From a candidate division NC10 bacterium RIFCSPLOWO2_12_FULL_66_18 (lineage in GTDB: Bacteria; Methylomirabilota; Methylomirabilia; Methylomirabilales; 2-02-FULL-66-22): a DNA stretch of 34,881 nucleotides. Below the pieces are notes generated by a model. That model was not told where the DNA came from, ran no database searches, and worked only from the letters and a program-made list of their open reading frames with translations. Made by a program: the position numbers and the translations under genes. Location of the stretch: positions 1-34,881 of the forward strand of contig METI01000101.1 in the NCBI GenBank assembly GCA_001771285.1. Reading direction: 5' to 3'. Positions 23,724 through 32,466 of the stretch are shown piece by piece; the stretch's first letter is position 1, and each line of letters starts with the position of its first letter.

Positions 23724-25362
23724 TGCTGATCTCCCGGATGCCCTTCTCCTTGGCCGTGCGGCGCGCCGCCTCGTATCCGGCGTCCGCGTAGCGCAGGATG
23801 CCCAGGCCGGTGTCGGAGGTCAGGGTCCGCTCCAGGCGCATGGCCGAATCCTCGGTCCCGTCGGCCACCACCGTGACCCCCGCGCTCACGTAGTACCCGG
23901 CGCTCCCGGCGCCCCCGGAGTGGACGGCCACGAGATCGGCCATGGAGGAGGCGTTCAGCAGCGCGTTCAGGATGGGCCAATCCGCCACGGCGTCGCTCCC
24001 GTCCAGGAGGTTCTCCGTCTCCCGGTACGGCCGGGCGACCCCGCCGCAGTCCAGGTGGTCCCGCGTGAAGGCCACGGGGCCGGCCAGGACACCCCTCCGC
24101 ACGAGGTCGTTGACGAGACCCGCCAGGTGGCCGCGTTCGCCATGGGCCAGCCAGCAGATGCGCGCCGGCAGCCCCTGGAACACGACGTGCTTGTGAGCGG
24201 TCCGGATCCAGTCGGTGACCTGCCGGTTGCCGGAGAACTCCCGCAGGACGACCTCGTCAATCGCCGCGATGTCGTTGGTCTCGCCCGAGACGGCGATCCA
24301 GCGGAATGGCCCGCGCCCCTCGCAGAACATGGGCCGGATGTACTTCGGGATGAACCCCTCGACCTCGAAGGCGTCCTCCACCCCCCGGAGCTTGGCCATG
24401 GCCCGGATGTTGTTGCCGTACTCGAACGCCACCGCCCCCCGGCGCTGGAACGTGAGGAGGGCGCGCATGTGCCGGGCGATGGAATCCAGGGCCCGGGCCT
24501 TGTACGTCTCCGGATCCGCCCGTCGCAGACTGACAGCCTCCGCCGGGCTCAGGCCTTCCGGGATGTACCCGTACAGGGTATCGTGGGCCGAGGTCTGGTC
24601 CGTCACGATGTCCGGCAGGAGGCCGCGGGACGCGATCTCGGGCAGGACCTGGGCCGTGTTGCCGACCAGGCCGACCGAGAGAGCCTGCCCGGCCGCCTTG
24701 GCCTCCAGGCAGAGCGTGAGGGCCTCCTCCAGGTCGAAGCTGATCCGCTGGCAGTACCCGGTGGCGATCCGCCGGCGGATCCGCTGCTCGTCCACCTCGA
24801 CCGCCAAGACCGTCCCCCCGTTCATGGTCACCGCCAGAGGCTGGGCTCCGCCCATGCCCCCGAGGCCCCCGGTGAGGACCCAGTGTCCCGCGAGGGTTCC
24901 GCCGAAGGAGGCCCGGGCGGCCGCGGCGAACGTCTCGTAGGTCCCCTGCAGGATGCCCTGGGTCCCGATGTACTGCCAGGCCGCGGCGGTGTAGCCCGGC
25001 ACCATGATGAGCCCCTTCTCCTCGAGTTCCCGGAAGTGATCGGCCGTGGCCCACTTCCCCACCAGGTTGGCGTTGGCCATGATCACCCGGGGCGCCAGGC
25101 GATGCGTCCGGAAGATCCCAATGGGCTTTCCCGACTGCATCACCAGGGTCTCGTCCTCCTCGAGATCCCGCAGGGCAGAGACGATCCGGTCGAAGCAGCC
25201 CCAGTTCCGTGCCGCCTTGGCGGTGGCGGAGTAGATGATCAGCTCCTCGGGCCGCTCGCCGTTCTCGATATTGTTCTCCAGCAGGCGCAGGATGGCCTCC
25301 TGGCGCCACCCCTTGCAGCGGAGCGTGCTCCCCCTGGCCGCGCGAATCTGCCTGGCCGTCAT
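23716..25362 (-). CDS. hutU: Urocanate hydratase HutU
   Basis: This 548-residue urocanase is near the family's usual 555. Characteristic strings include RCKGWRQEAILRLLENN, MQSGKPIGIFRTH, VLTGGLGGMGGAQPLA (the NAD-binding turn), GLPARICWLAHGER (active-site Cys region) and DHLDCGGVARPYRETE. It converts urocanate to 4-imidazolone-5-propionate with tightly bound NAD. The ATG at 25362 overlaps the aminotransferase stop as ATGA and follows GGGAGGCGG. Confidence 0.96.
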   Translation of the reverse strand: MTARQIRAARGSTLRCKGWRQEAILRLLENNIENGERPEELIIYSATAKAARNWGCFDRIVSALRDLEEDETLVMQSGKPIGIFRTHRLAPRVIMANANLVGKWATADHFRELEEKGLIMVPGYTAAAWQYIGTQGILQGTYETFAAAARASFGGTLAGHWVLTGGLGGMGGAQPLAVTMNGGTVLAVEVDEQRIRRRIATGYCQRISFDLEEALTLCLEAKAAGQALSVGLVGNTAQVLPEIASRGLLPDIVTDQTSAHDTLYGYIPEGLSPAEAVSLRRADPETYKARALDSIARHMRALLTFQRRGAVAFEYGNNIRAMAKLRGVEDAFEVEGFIPKYIRPMFCEGRGPFRWIAVSGETNDIAAIDEVVLREFSGNRQVTDWIRTAHKHVVFQGLPARICWLAHGERGHLAGLVNDLVRRGVLAGPVAFTRDHLDCGGVARPYRETENLLDGSDAVADWPILNALLNASSMADLVAVHSGGAGSAGYYVSAGVTVVADGTEDSAMRLERTLTSDTGLGILRYADAGYEAARRTAKEKGIREISSV

Positions 25363-26504
25363 GGCCGCCTCCCACGCGCCGTCCTGCGTGTCCGGGCCGG
25401 GGACCCGGCGAGAAACCCGGCCAGGACCCGGATGACGCGGGCGTTCTCGCGGTGGGTCCCCACGGAGATCCGGATGTGGTTCGGCATGGTGTAGATACCG
25501 CAGGACCGGACCTGGATCCCGCAGGTCAGGAGGTGCTCGGCCACCGGCTCGCCGTCCTGGCGGACGTCCACGCAGACGAAGTTCGTTTCGGAGGGGATGG
25601 GTTCCAATCCCAGCCGGTGGAACTCAGCCGCCAGCCAGTCCCGCTCCTGGACGGTGGTCTTCAGGGTCTTCTTCGTGAAGGCTTTGTCGCGCAGCGCCCC
25701 CAGGCCGGCCGCCTGGGCGAGGATGTTCACGTTGAACGGGTTCCGGACGCGGTCGATGGCCTCGGCGAAGGCCGGATGACCCACGGCGTATCCCAGGCGG
25801 ATGCCGGCCAGTCCGGCGATCTTCGAGAAGGTCCGGACCACCACCACGGGTTTCCCCTGCTGCAGGTAGGCGAGACCGTCCGGGAATTCCGCGTGGGTCA
25901 CGAACTCGCGGTAGGCCTCGTCCAGGATGACGACCAGGCGATCCGGCAGCCGGCCCATGAACTCGTCCAGGACGGCGCGGGTGAGGATGGTCCCGGTGGG
26001 GTTGTTCGGGTTGCACAGGAAGATGACCTTGGTCTCGGCCGTGATCCGGGCCCGGATATCGTTCAGATCGATGGTGTGGTTCCTGAGGGGACTGAAGATG
26101 GGCCGCCCGCCCATCAGCCGGACCGAGCGGGTGTAGATGGGAAACGAGGGGGCCGGGATGATGCACTGGTCCCCCTCGTCCACGAAGATCTGCCCCAGCA
26201 GGAGGAGGATGTCATCCGCCCCGTTGCTGGTGGCGATCTGGTCCGCCTCCACCCCCAGGTCGGCCGCCAGCTTCTCCTTGAGCAGTGCCGAGGCCCCGTC
26301 GGGGTATTCGTGGATCCGCCGGAGGAAGCGGCGGACCTCCCGCAGGGCGCCGGGGGACGGCCCGAGGGGATTCTCATTCAGTCCCAGCCTGGCGATCCGT
26401 GCCACGCCCTGCTCCCTGGCCAGCGCCTCCGGTCTCGGTGGACGCTTGTAGGCCGGCAGTTGCATCACGCGGGATCGCACGAGCTGCTCCGGGGAATACG
26501 GCAT
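25359..26504 (-). CDS. HisC-type PLP aminotransferase
   Basis: This 381-residue class I/II aminotransferase is of histidinol-phosphate aminotransferase type. It has LGLNENPLGPSP, CNPNNPTGT, VVILDEAYREF (D195, Y198), the PLP lysine in TFSK (K228) followed by IAGLAGIRLGYA, and RISVGT near the end. The ATG at 26504 has GAGGGA before it; the upstream GTG at 26531 would overlap the gamma-subunit gene. Its location between oxidoreductase and hutU, not with histidine biosynthesis genes, argues for a catabolic role, such as histidine or glutamate as amino donor, making a 2-oxoacid for the neighbouring oxidoreductase. Specificity cannot be read off, so I do not name it hisC. Confidence 0.9.
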   Translation of the reverse strand: MPYSPEQLVRSRVMQLPAYKRPPRPEALAREQGVARIARLGLNENPLGPSPGALREVRRFLRRIHEYPDGASALLKEKLAADLGVEADQIATSNGADDILLLLGQIFVDEGDQCIIPAPSFPIYTRSVRLMGGRPIFSPLRNHTIDLNDIRARITAETKVIFLCNPNNPTGTILTRAVLDEFMGRLPDRLVVILDEAYREFVTHAEFPDGLAYLQQGKPVVVVRTFSKIAGLAGIRLGYAVGHPAFAEAIDRVRNPFNVNILAQAAGLGALRDKAFTKKTLKTTVQERDWLAAEFHRLGLEPIPSETNFVCVDVRQDGEPVAEHLLTCGIQVRSCGIYTMPNHIRISVGTHRENARVIRVLAGFLAGSPARTRRTARGRRP

Positions 26505-26506
26505 GG

Positions 26507-27058
26507 CTATCCCTCTTTGGCCTGCGCCCACTGCTGGCCGATCTCCAGGGCCCGCAGGTTCTCCGCCAGCACTTTTTCCTTCTTCCCCTTCATCGTCTCA
26601 CCCAGGGCGGTTGCGACGGCGCCGGCGCTCACCACCGGGTGGAGCGCGATCAGGGCGCCCAGCATGATCACGTTCGCGACCATCCGGTTCTCGAAGGTCT
26701 TGGCCAGGTGGTCCAGGGGGACGGCGCGACCGCGCGGCGATCCATTCCACGGCGCCCGCGTCACGGATGCAGAGTCCCAGAGGACCGCGCTCTCCGGGCC
26801 CACGAGGCCGGCGAACCGGTCGGCCGATTCCTGGTTGAAGAAGACCAGGGAGTCGGGCTGCTCCAGGACCGGGGCCCGGATGCGATCCTCCGAGATGATG
26901 ACGGAACAGTTGGCCGTGCCGCCCCGCACCGACGCCCCATAGGACGGCAGCCAGAGCACCTGCCGTCCCTCGATGATCCCCGCCGCATAGGCCAGGAGCT
27001 TTCCCGCGAAGAGAATCCCCTGCCCGCCGTGTCCTGCCAGGAAGATGCCGTGTTTCAT
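26507..27058 (-). CDS. 2-oxoacid:ferredoxin oxidoreductase, gamma subunit
   Basis: This 183-residue gamma subunit begins with the GHGGQGI motif (FLAGHGGQGILFAGKLLA) and includes WLPSYGASVRGGTANCSVIIS, both typical of POR/KOR/VOR gamma chains. ATG 27058 is preceded by AAAGGA; another ATG two codons upstream is possible. It lies ten bases after beta and two before the aminotransferase gene. Gamma chains bind CoA and contact the alpha-beta core. Confidence 0.93.
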   Translation of the reverse strand: MKHGIFLAGHGGQGILFAGKLLAYAAGIIEGRQVLWLPSYGASVRGGTANCSVIISEDRIRAPVLEQPDSLVFFNQESADRFAGLVGPESAVLWDSASVTRAPWNGSPRGRAVPLDHLAKTFENRMVANVIMLGALIALHPVVSAGAVATALGETMKGKKEKVLAENLRALEIGQQWAQAKEG

Positions 27059-27068
27059 GCCCATCCTT

Positions 27069-27932
27069 TCACCCCTGGGGCCCCCGTCCACCGTCCCCCG
27101 TCCAGGGCCCGACTTGGCCATCCCCCGTTCCCCCGTCACAGGATCCCACACAATCCTTGAAGAGCTGGAGGGGGTACTCGCCGATGATCTGGTCCGCCAG
27201 GTGGGTGTTGGCGTCGCGCGGGGTCATCTTCCAGCCGACGGGACAGATGCCCATGACCTCCACGATGGAGAACCCCCGATCCTGCATCTGTGCCTCCAGG
27301 GCGCGGAGGATGGCCTCGCGGGTCACCGCGACGTTCGCGGTCGAGTTCATCGCCGTCCGCGCCACGTAGGCCGTCCCGGGAAGGCGGGTCAGGATCTCCG
27401 CCACGTGAAAGGGCATGCCGGACAGCTGCGCATCCCGGCCGAAGGGGGTGGTCGTGGTCCGCTGGCCGATCAGGCTGGTGGGGGCCATCTGGCCCCCCGT
27501 CATCCCGAAGACGGTGTTGTTCAGGAACACCGTGCTGATCCGTTCCCCGCGGGTCGCGGCATGCATCACCTCGGCGATGCCGATGGCCGCGAGATCCCCG
27601 TCTCCCTGGTAGGTGATCACCACCCGGTCCGGCAGGGACCGCTTGATGCCCGTGGCCACCGCGGTCGCGCGGCCATGTGGCGCCTCCACGGCGTCCACGT
27701 CGATGTACTTGACGATGCCCTCGGCGCAGCCCACGGGACCCACCAGGATCACCTTGGATCGGATCCCGAGCTCCCCGATGATGCCGGCCAGCAGGCGGTT
27801 GAGACTTCCGTGGGTGCACCCGCTCCCCGGGCAATAGGTGAACGCGACCCCCGTCAGCAGGGACCCGGGCTTCTTGCCCGAGGCCTCGGAAACGGCACCC
27901 GGGGCTTCGCGGTCTTTCGTTTCGTCAGGCAT
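27069..27932 (-). CDS. 2-oxoacid:ferredoxin oxidoreductase, beta subunit
   Basis: This 287-residue thiamine-pyrophosphate subunit has the TPP motif TYQGDGDLAAIGIAEVMHAA running to VFLNN (GDG, about 26 residues, NN). It also has PVGCAEG and MTGGQMAPTSLIGQRTTT, typical of VorA-like chains. The proximal cluster site is CPGSGC (C34-x4-C39), where the family usually has CPGC; C69 and a late ICPVGW cysteine are present. The last 18 residues (GDGQVGPWTGDGGRG) look like added low-complexity tail. ATG 27932 follows GGAGGGAG and overlaps alpha by eight bases. Confidence 0.93.
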   Translation of the reverse strand: MPDETKDREAPGAVSEASGKKPGSLLTGVAFTYCPGSGCTHGSLNRLLAGIIGELGIRSKVILVGPVGCAEGIVKYIDVDAVEAPHGRATAVATGIKRSLPDRVVITYQGDGDLAAIGIAEVMHAATRGERISTVFLNNTVFGMTGGQMAPTSLIGQRTTTTPFGRDAQLSGMPFHVAEILTRLPGTAYVARTAMNSTANVAVTREAILRALEAQMQDRGFSIVEVMGICPVGWKMTPRDANTHLADQIIGEYPLQLFKDCVGSCDGGTGDGQVGPWTGDGGRGPQG

Positions 27933-29070
27933 GGATCTCCCTCCGCGCCAGGGCGCCCGTGATCGCCCGGCCGATCTCTCCCACCCGCAGGACACCCCCG
28001 GCCGTGCGGCCGTAGAACCCGATGGGTTTCTCCCGGCCCACGGCGATCCGCACATCGTCAATCATCTGCCCTTCATTCATCTCGACCACGTGCACGCGTT
28101 CCACCCCGGCCGCGGCGCGGGCCAGGGCCTCGGAGGGGAAAGGGAAAATGGTGATGGGTCGGAAGAGGCGGGCCCGGATCCCCTCGCCAGCCAGCCAGTC
28201 CAGGACCTCCTCGCACACCCGCGCGATCGTCCCGAAGGCGACCAGGAGGAAATCCGTGCCGTCCCCGATTACCTCCCAGCGGGCCTCCTCTTTGGCCATG
28301 CGCCGGTACTTCTCCGCCAGCGTGAGGTTGAGCCGTTCGGCCTCGATGAGGGGGGTCGCCGGCCCCTTGCCCGTCATGGCCCGGTACCGGGCCACCGTCT
28401 CCGGGTCCAACCCGTCCGTCTCGGAGGCCTCGGAGAAGAAGTGGCGCGGGATGCGGTTGCGCGCCCGGCCATCGGCACCTGTCACCGCCCAGGGCTTCGG
28501 GTGGGTCACCACCAGGAGATCGTCGAAGCTGACCGGCTCGGCGAGCTGGGCCAGGATGCCGTCGGAGAAGATCATGGCCGGCGTGCGGTACTGCTCCGCC
28601 AGCTCGAAGGCCAGGACGGTCAGGTGCACCATCTCCTGGACGGTGGACGGGGCCAGCGTGAGCAGGCGGTACCCCCCGTGTCCCCCGCTTCGCGTGGCCT
28701 GGAGATAGTCACACTGGGATCCCTCCACGCCGCCGAGCCCCGGGCCGGTGCGGCAGAAGTTGGCCACCAGGCAGGGCAGCTCCGCGCCCGCGAGATAGGA
28801 CAGCCCCTCCTGCATCAGGCTGATGCCGGGCCCGGAGGAGGACGTCATGGCCCGCCGGCCCGCGGCCGCCGCCCCGTACACCATGTTGATGGCGGCCACC
28901 TCGCTCTCCGCCTGCAGGAAGACCCCGTCCGGGAAGTCTCGCAGCCGCCAGGACAGATACTCCATGACCTCGCTCTGCGGGGTGATGGGATACCCGAAGA
29001 AACAGTGGCAGCCCGCCCGCACGGTCGCCTCTGCAAAGGCCTCGCATCCCTTCATCAAGTGCCGTGTCAT
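27925..29070 (-). CDS. 2-oxoacid:ferredoxin oxidoreductase, alpha subunit (VorB-like)
   Basis: This 381-residue alpha chain contains FFGYPITPQSEVMEYLS, LQAESEVAAINMVYGAAAAG, TSSSGPGISLMQEGLSYLAG and VEMNEGQMIDD, the pattern of 3-methyl-2-oxobutanoate (VorB) and 2-oxoglutarate (KorA) ferredoxin oxidoreductases. The complex oxidatively decarboxylates a 2-oxoacid to its acyl-CoA and reduces ferredoxin. A delta (two-cluster ferredoxin) subunit is not encoded nearby. The ATG at 29070 follows GGAGGGAAGGA. It is 30 bases after hutH. Confidence 0.93.
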   Translation of the reverse strand: MTRHLMKGCEAFAEATVRAGCHCFFGYPITPQSEVMEYLSWRLRDFPDGVFLQAESEVAAINMVYGAAAAGRRAMTSSSGPGISLMQEGLSYLAGAELPCLVANFCRTGPGLGGVEGSQCDYLQATRSGGHGGYRLLTLAPSTVQEMVHLTVLAFELAEQYRTPAMIFSDGILAQLAEPVSFDDLLVVTHPKPWAVTGADGRARNRIPRHFFSEASETDGLDPETVARYRAMTGKGPATPLIEAERLNLTLAEKYRRMAKEEARWEVIGDGTDFLLVAFGTIARVCEEVLDWLAGEGIRARLFRPITIFPFPSEALARAAAGVERVHVVEMNEGQMIDDVRIAVGREKPIGFYGRTAGGVLRVGEIGRAITGALARREIHA

Positions 29071-29100
29071 TCCTTCCCTCCGCCTCCTGCCATGCAGGAC

Positions 29101-30633
29101 CTAGTGGATCTGCCCCGCCACCGTCTCCACCGCCGCCAGCAGTTTCCCAGACTCCATGTGCTCCCGCAGGCGGATGAGGTCCCCCCAGGAGGCCCGATCC
29201 TCGGTGAGCGGGGGGAGCACTCCCCGGACGGACGCATGGGCCGCCCGGGTCCCGTGCCCGGCCTGCTCGACCCCCTTGAAGTCCAGCCCCTGGCAGGCGC
29301 AGGTGAACTCGATGGCCAGGACGTGCTGGCTGTTCCGGAGGATCCCCGCCGCCTTGCGGGCGGCGATGGTCCCCATGCTGACGTGGTCCTCCTTGTTGGC
29401 CGAGGTCGGGATGGAATCCACGCTGGCCGGCGAGGCGAGGACCTTGTTCTCGGACACGAGCGATGCCGCCACGATCTGGAGGATCCCGTACCCGCAGTTG
29501 ACGCCCGGCTCCTGCGTCAGGGAGGGGGGCAGGCCGCTGAGCTGGGGATTGACGAGCCGGGCGATGCGCCGCTCGGAGATGTTGGCCAGCTCGGCCAGGG
29601 CGATCCCCAGGAAGTCCATGGCGAAGGCGACCGGCTCCCCGTGAAAGTTGCCGCCGGAGAGGATCTCCCCCGATTCGGGGAACACCAGCGGGTTGTCGGT
29701 GGCCGCGTTGATCTCCAGCTCGAGCACGGACCGCACGTACGTGAGGACGTCCCGCACCGCCCCGTGCACCTGGGGGATGCACCGGAGGGAGTAGCAATCC
29801 TGGACCCGGGTGTTGACCGCCCGGTCGGCGATCTGGCTTCCGGTGAGGAGGGTCCGGATGTTGCCGGCCACGGCGATCTGCCCGGCGAAGGGCCGGGCCT
29901 CGTGGATCCGGGCGTCGAAGGCCAGCTCCGTCCCGCCGAGCGCCTCCAGGCTCAGGGCCCCGGCCACATCGGCCATCCTGGCCAGGCGCTCCGCCCCGAG
30001 GAGCGCCAGGACGCCGACGGCGCTCATGGCCTGCGTCCCGTTGACGAGCGCCAGGCCCTCCTTGGGGCCGTACGTGAGGGGCGTCATCCCGCCCGCCCGC
30101 AAGGCCTCGACCCCGGGCAGGCGCTTCCCGTCGACGCGCGCCTCCCCCTCGCCCATGAGCGCCAGGGCGATGTGGGCCAGGGGGACCAGATCCCCGCTGG
30201 CGCCCACGGACCCCTGCTGGAAGATGACGGGGCACACGCGATGGTTCAGCAGGCCCAGGAGGGCCTCCACCGTCCCGAGCCGGACCCCCGACAATCCCTT
30301 CGCCAGGGTGTTGGCCCGGAGGAGGATCATGGCGCGGACCACCTCCTCCGGGAACTCGTCTCCCACGCCGGCCGAGTGGCTCCGGATGAGGTTCCGCTGC
30401 AGCCGGACCAGGTCCTCCGCCCCGATCACCTTCTCGCTGAGATACCCGAACCCGGTATTGACCCCGTAGGCGATCTTCCCCTCACGGACCGCCCCATCCA
30501 CCAGTCCGCGGGAGGCCTCGACCCGCGCGCGAGCCGCCGGGGAGAGGGCCACGGGCGCGCCGTGGCGGGCCACCGCCTCGACCTCCTCCGGGGTCAGGGT
30601 CTCACCGTCAATCACGCACTCACGCATTGGCAT
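29101..30633 (-). CDS. hutH: Histidine ammonia-lyase HutH
   Basis: This 510-residue protein has the normal family length. The MIO cofactor forms from A145-S146-G147 in GSVGASGDLVPLAH. Other active-site strings are YGVNTGFG, RSHSAGVG, ALVNGTQ, INAATDNPLVF and SANKEDHVSMG. It removes ammonia from histidine to give urocanate. ATG 30633 is chosen because GAGGG lies seven bases before it; ATG 30651 has no such site, and ATG 30627 is also possible. It follows the importer ATPase by 54 bases and heads the enzyme part of the operon. The intact MIO motif argues against an ergothionase-type lyase. Confidence 0.97.
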   Translation of the reverse strand: MPMRECVIDGETLTPEEVEAVARHGAPVALSPAARARVEASRGLVDGAVREGKIAYGVNTGFGYLSEKVIGAEDLVRLQRNLIRSHSAGVGDEFPEEVVRAMILLRANTLAKGLSGVRLGTVEALLGLLNHRVCPVIFQQGSVGASGDLVPLAHIALALMGEGEARVDGKRLPGVEALRAGGMTPLTYGPKEGLALVNGTQAMSAVGVLALLGAERLARMADVAGALSLEALGGTELAFDARIHEARPFAGQIAVAGNIRTLLTGSQIADRAVNTRVQDCYSLRCIPQVHGAVRDVLTYVRSVLELEINAATDNPLVFPESGEILSGGNFHGEPVAFAMDFLGIALAELANISERRIARLVNPQLSGLPPSLTQEPGVNCGYGILQIVAASLVSENKVLASPASVDSIPTSANKEDHVSMGTIAARKAAGILRNSQHVLAIEFTCACQGLDFKGVEQAGHGTRAAHASVRGVLPPLTEDRASWGDLIRLREHMESGKLLAAVETVAGQIH

Positions 30634-30687
30634 TCCGGGACCCTCTTCCATGCCGGGCCGACCGCGTCGCGTGAGGACCCGCGCACG

Positions 30688-31509
30688 TCACGGGCCGCAC
30701 TTCCGGCCGGCCATCGAGAATTCGCGGATCAGTCCCAGGATCTTCCGTTTGAACTCCAGGAACTCGGGGGTCACCAGCGTGTCGATCGTCCGGGGGCGGG
30801 GGAGGGAGACCGCGATCTCCTCCACGATCCGGCCCGGGTGGGGGGCCATGACCAGGATCCGGGAACTCAGGAGGATCGCCTCGTCCACGTCGTGGGTCAC
30901 GAAGAGGATCGTCTTGTGGGTATCCTCCCAGATCTTCACCAGGAGCTCCTGCATGGCCGTCCGGGTCTGGGCATCCAGGGCGCCGAAGGGCTCGTCCAGC
31001 AGGAGGATCTCCGGGTCGTTGGCCAGGGCGCGCGCGATGGCCACCCGCTGGCGCATCCCCCCCGAGAGCACCTTGGGATAGACGTCCGCGAATTCGTGGA
31101 GGCCGACGATGGCGATCCACTCCTCCGCCCGCCGGGCGATCTCCGCCGGCGGAAGCCCCTTGGCCTTCCGGGTGAGGCGGAGCCCGAACTCCACGTTCCG
31201 CCGGACGCTCAGCCAGTGGAAGGGGGTGTAGGCCTGGAACACCATCCCCCGCTCCGGCCCGGGATCGTCCACCTCGTGCCCGTCCATCAGGATCGTCCCC
31301 GCGGTGGGCCGGATCAGGCCGGCGATCATGCGGAGCAAGGTGGTCTTGCCGCAGCCCGAGGACCCCACGATGGTGACGAACTCTCCCTGCCAGACATCCA
31401 GGGAGATCCCGGAGAGGGCGGCGATGTGCTTCCGCCCGTGGGCGTCGAACTCCTTGGAGACGCCCCGCACCGAGAGGATGGGCGGGCCCGCATCCGGATG
31501 CCGGCTCAT
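30688..31509 (-). CDS. ABC importer ATPase, TauB/SsuB-like, before the hut genes
   Basis: This 273-residue nucleotide-binding subunit has Walker A GSSGCGKT, the Q-loop VFQAYTPFHWLSV, signature LSGGMRQR, Walker B ILLLDEP and switch FVTHDVDEAI. GSSGCGKT and FQAYTPFHWLSV separate it from the two NMT1-type ATPases to the left, which have GPSGCGKT/S and FQDSVLLPW-like strings. ATG 31509 overlaps the permease stop as ATGA. Histidine, urocanate or a related imidazole compound is a plausible ligand from context. Confidence 0.92.
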   Translation of the reverse strand: MSRHPDAGPPILSVRGVSKEFDAHGRKHIAALSGISLDVWQGEFVTIVGSSGCGKTTLLRMIAGLIRPTAGTILMDGHEVDDPGPERGMVFQAYTPFHWLSVRRNVEFGLRLTRKAKGLPPAEIARRAEEWIAIVGLHEFADVYPKVLSGGMRQRVAIARALANDPEILLLDEPFGALDAQTRTAMQELLVKIWEDTHKTILFVTHDVDEAILLSSRILVMAPHPGRIVEEIAVSLPRPRTIDTLVTPEFLEFKRKILGLIREFSMAGRKCGP

Positions 31510-32324
31510 CTCGCCTCGGCCTGCTCGTACCAGGGAAAGCCCCAGGTCAGGATCAGCTTGAAGAGCCTGGCGAACAACACGCCCAGCAGTCCAATGGTCA
31601 GGAGCCCGGCGAAGATCTCCGCCACCTTGAGCCCCCGCATGGCGTTGAGGATGCGGTAGCCGATTCCGTGGTCGGCCGCCACCAGCTCCGCGATGACCAG
31701 GTAGGTCCAGGCCCCGCTCATCCCGATGCGCAGGTTGTCCACCACCCCGGGCAGCGCCGCCGGGATCAGGACCTTCGTCAGGACGGTCAACCGGTTTGCC
31801 CCCAGGGTGTACGAGGTGTCCACGATCTCCTTGGTGATGGCGGCGGAGGTGTCGGCGATCATCAGCACCTCCAGGAAGAAGGTCCCGATGGCGATCACGG
31901 CGACCTTCTGCGCGTAGTCGATGCCGAACCAGAGGATCAGCAGGGGGATGAGCCCCGACACCGGGATGTAGCGGACGAAATTGACCGGGATGTCGGCCAT
32001 GGCGAACACGATCTTGTAGCTGCCCATCAGCATCCCCAGCGGGATCGCCGCCGCCGAGGCGATCAGGAAACCGGTGACCACCACGGAGGTGCTGATCCAG
32101 ACGTCCAGGAGAAAGCCCTCGTGGATGAAGAGATTGAAGAGCTCCACCAGGACCTTGTGGGGTTTCGGCAGGAAGATCCCCCCGACATATCCCCCGTAGG
32201 TCAGCAGACCCCAGATCCCGAAGAAGGACGCCACGGTGGTCCAGAGGGCCAGGAGGGCAACACGCCTGGAGACCGGTTCTTTCGGCCGCGTGATGTCCCT
32301 GAGGAAGGGAAATCGATGTTTCAT
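31506..32324 (-). CDS. ABC importer permease, TauC/SsuC-like, before the hut genes
   Basis: This 272-residue membrane protein has about six membrane segments and a permease loop around TLGANRLTVLTKVLIPAALP. WTYLVIAELVAADHGIGYRI is typical of the nitrate/sulfonate/taurine permease group. ATG 32324 has AGGA at a suitable distance and gives a normal length; the frame upstream to 32408 is not conserved-looking. It is 142 bases after the binding-protein gene; that gap holds two strong hairpins. Confidence 0.92.
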   Translation of the reverse strand: MKHRFPFLRDITRPKEPVSRRVALLALWTTVASFFGIWGLLTYGGYVGGIFLPKPHKVLVELFNLFIHEGFLLDVWISTSVVVTGFLIASAAAIPLGMLMGSYKIVFAMADIPVNFVRYIPVSGLIPLLILWFGIDYAQKVAVIAIGTFFLEVLMIADTSAAITKEIVDTSYTLGANRLTVLTKVLIPAALPGVVDNLRIGMSGAWTYLVIAELVAADHGIGYRILNAMRGLKVAEIFAGLLTIGLLGVLFARLFKLILTWGFPWYEQAEAR

Positions 32325-32343
32325 CGGGATCCTCGCGACGGCA

Positions 32344-32445
32344 TGGGGATCACCCTCCGATCCCCACCGTGGGAACGATTCAGGCTCCGTTCCTCCAGCG
32401 GACCCCAATCCTCCACCGGGCCGGAATGGGGGTCACCCGGCCCGG
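32344..32445 (-). other. Two strong hairpins between binding-protein and permease genes
   Basis: CCGGGCCGG (32416-32424) pairs perfectly with CCGGCCCGG (32437-32445): a 9-bp stem with a 12-base loop, starting 21 bases after the binding-protein stop. A second stem, TGGGGATC (32344-32351) with GATCCCCA (32359-32366), has eight pairs and a seven-base loop. Neither has a T-run. Such stems after binding-protein genes commonly stabilise or partly separate that transcript from the permease part. Confidence 0.5.
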
Positions 32446-32466
32446 CGGAGGGGATGGCCCGCCTCC

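Noticed and set aside
29101-30633. Ergothionase or thiourocanate pathway in place of histidine
   Set aside because: The lyase keeps the full Ala-Ser-Gly MIO motif and the histidine ammonia-lyase active-site strings, and HutU and HutI look standard.
27838-31659. Plus-strand open frame of 1273 codons opposite the hut genes
   Set aside because: It lies antisense to four genes or more with clear families on the minus strand. Long antisense frames are expected from the strong GC3 bias, and its product is Gly-, His-, Arg- and Pro-rich without motifs.
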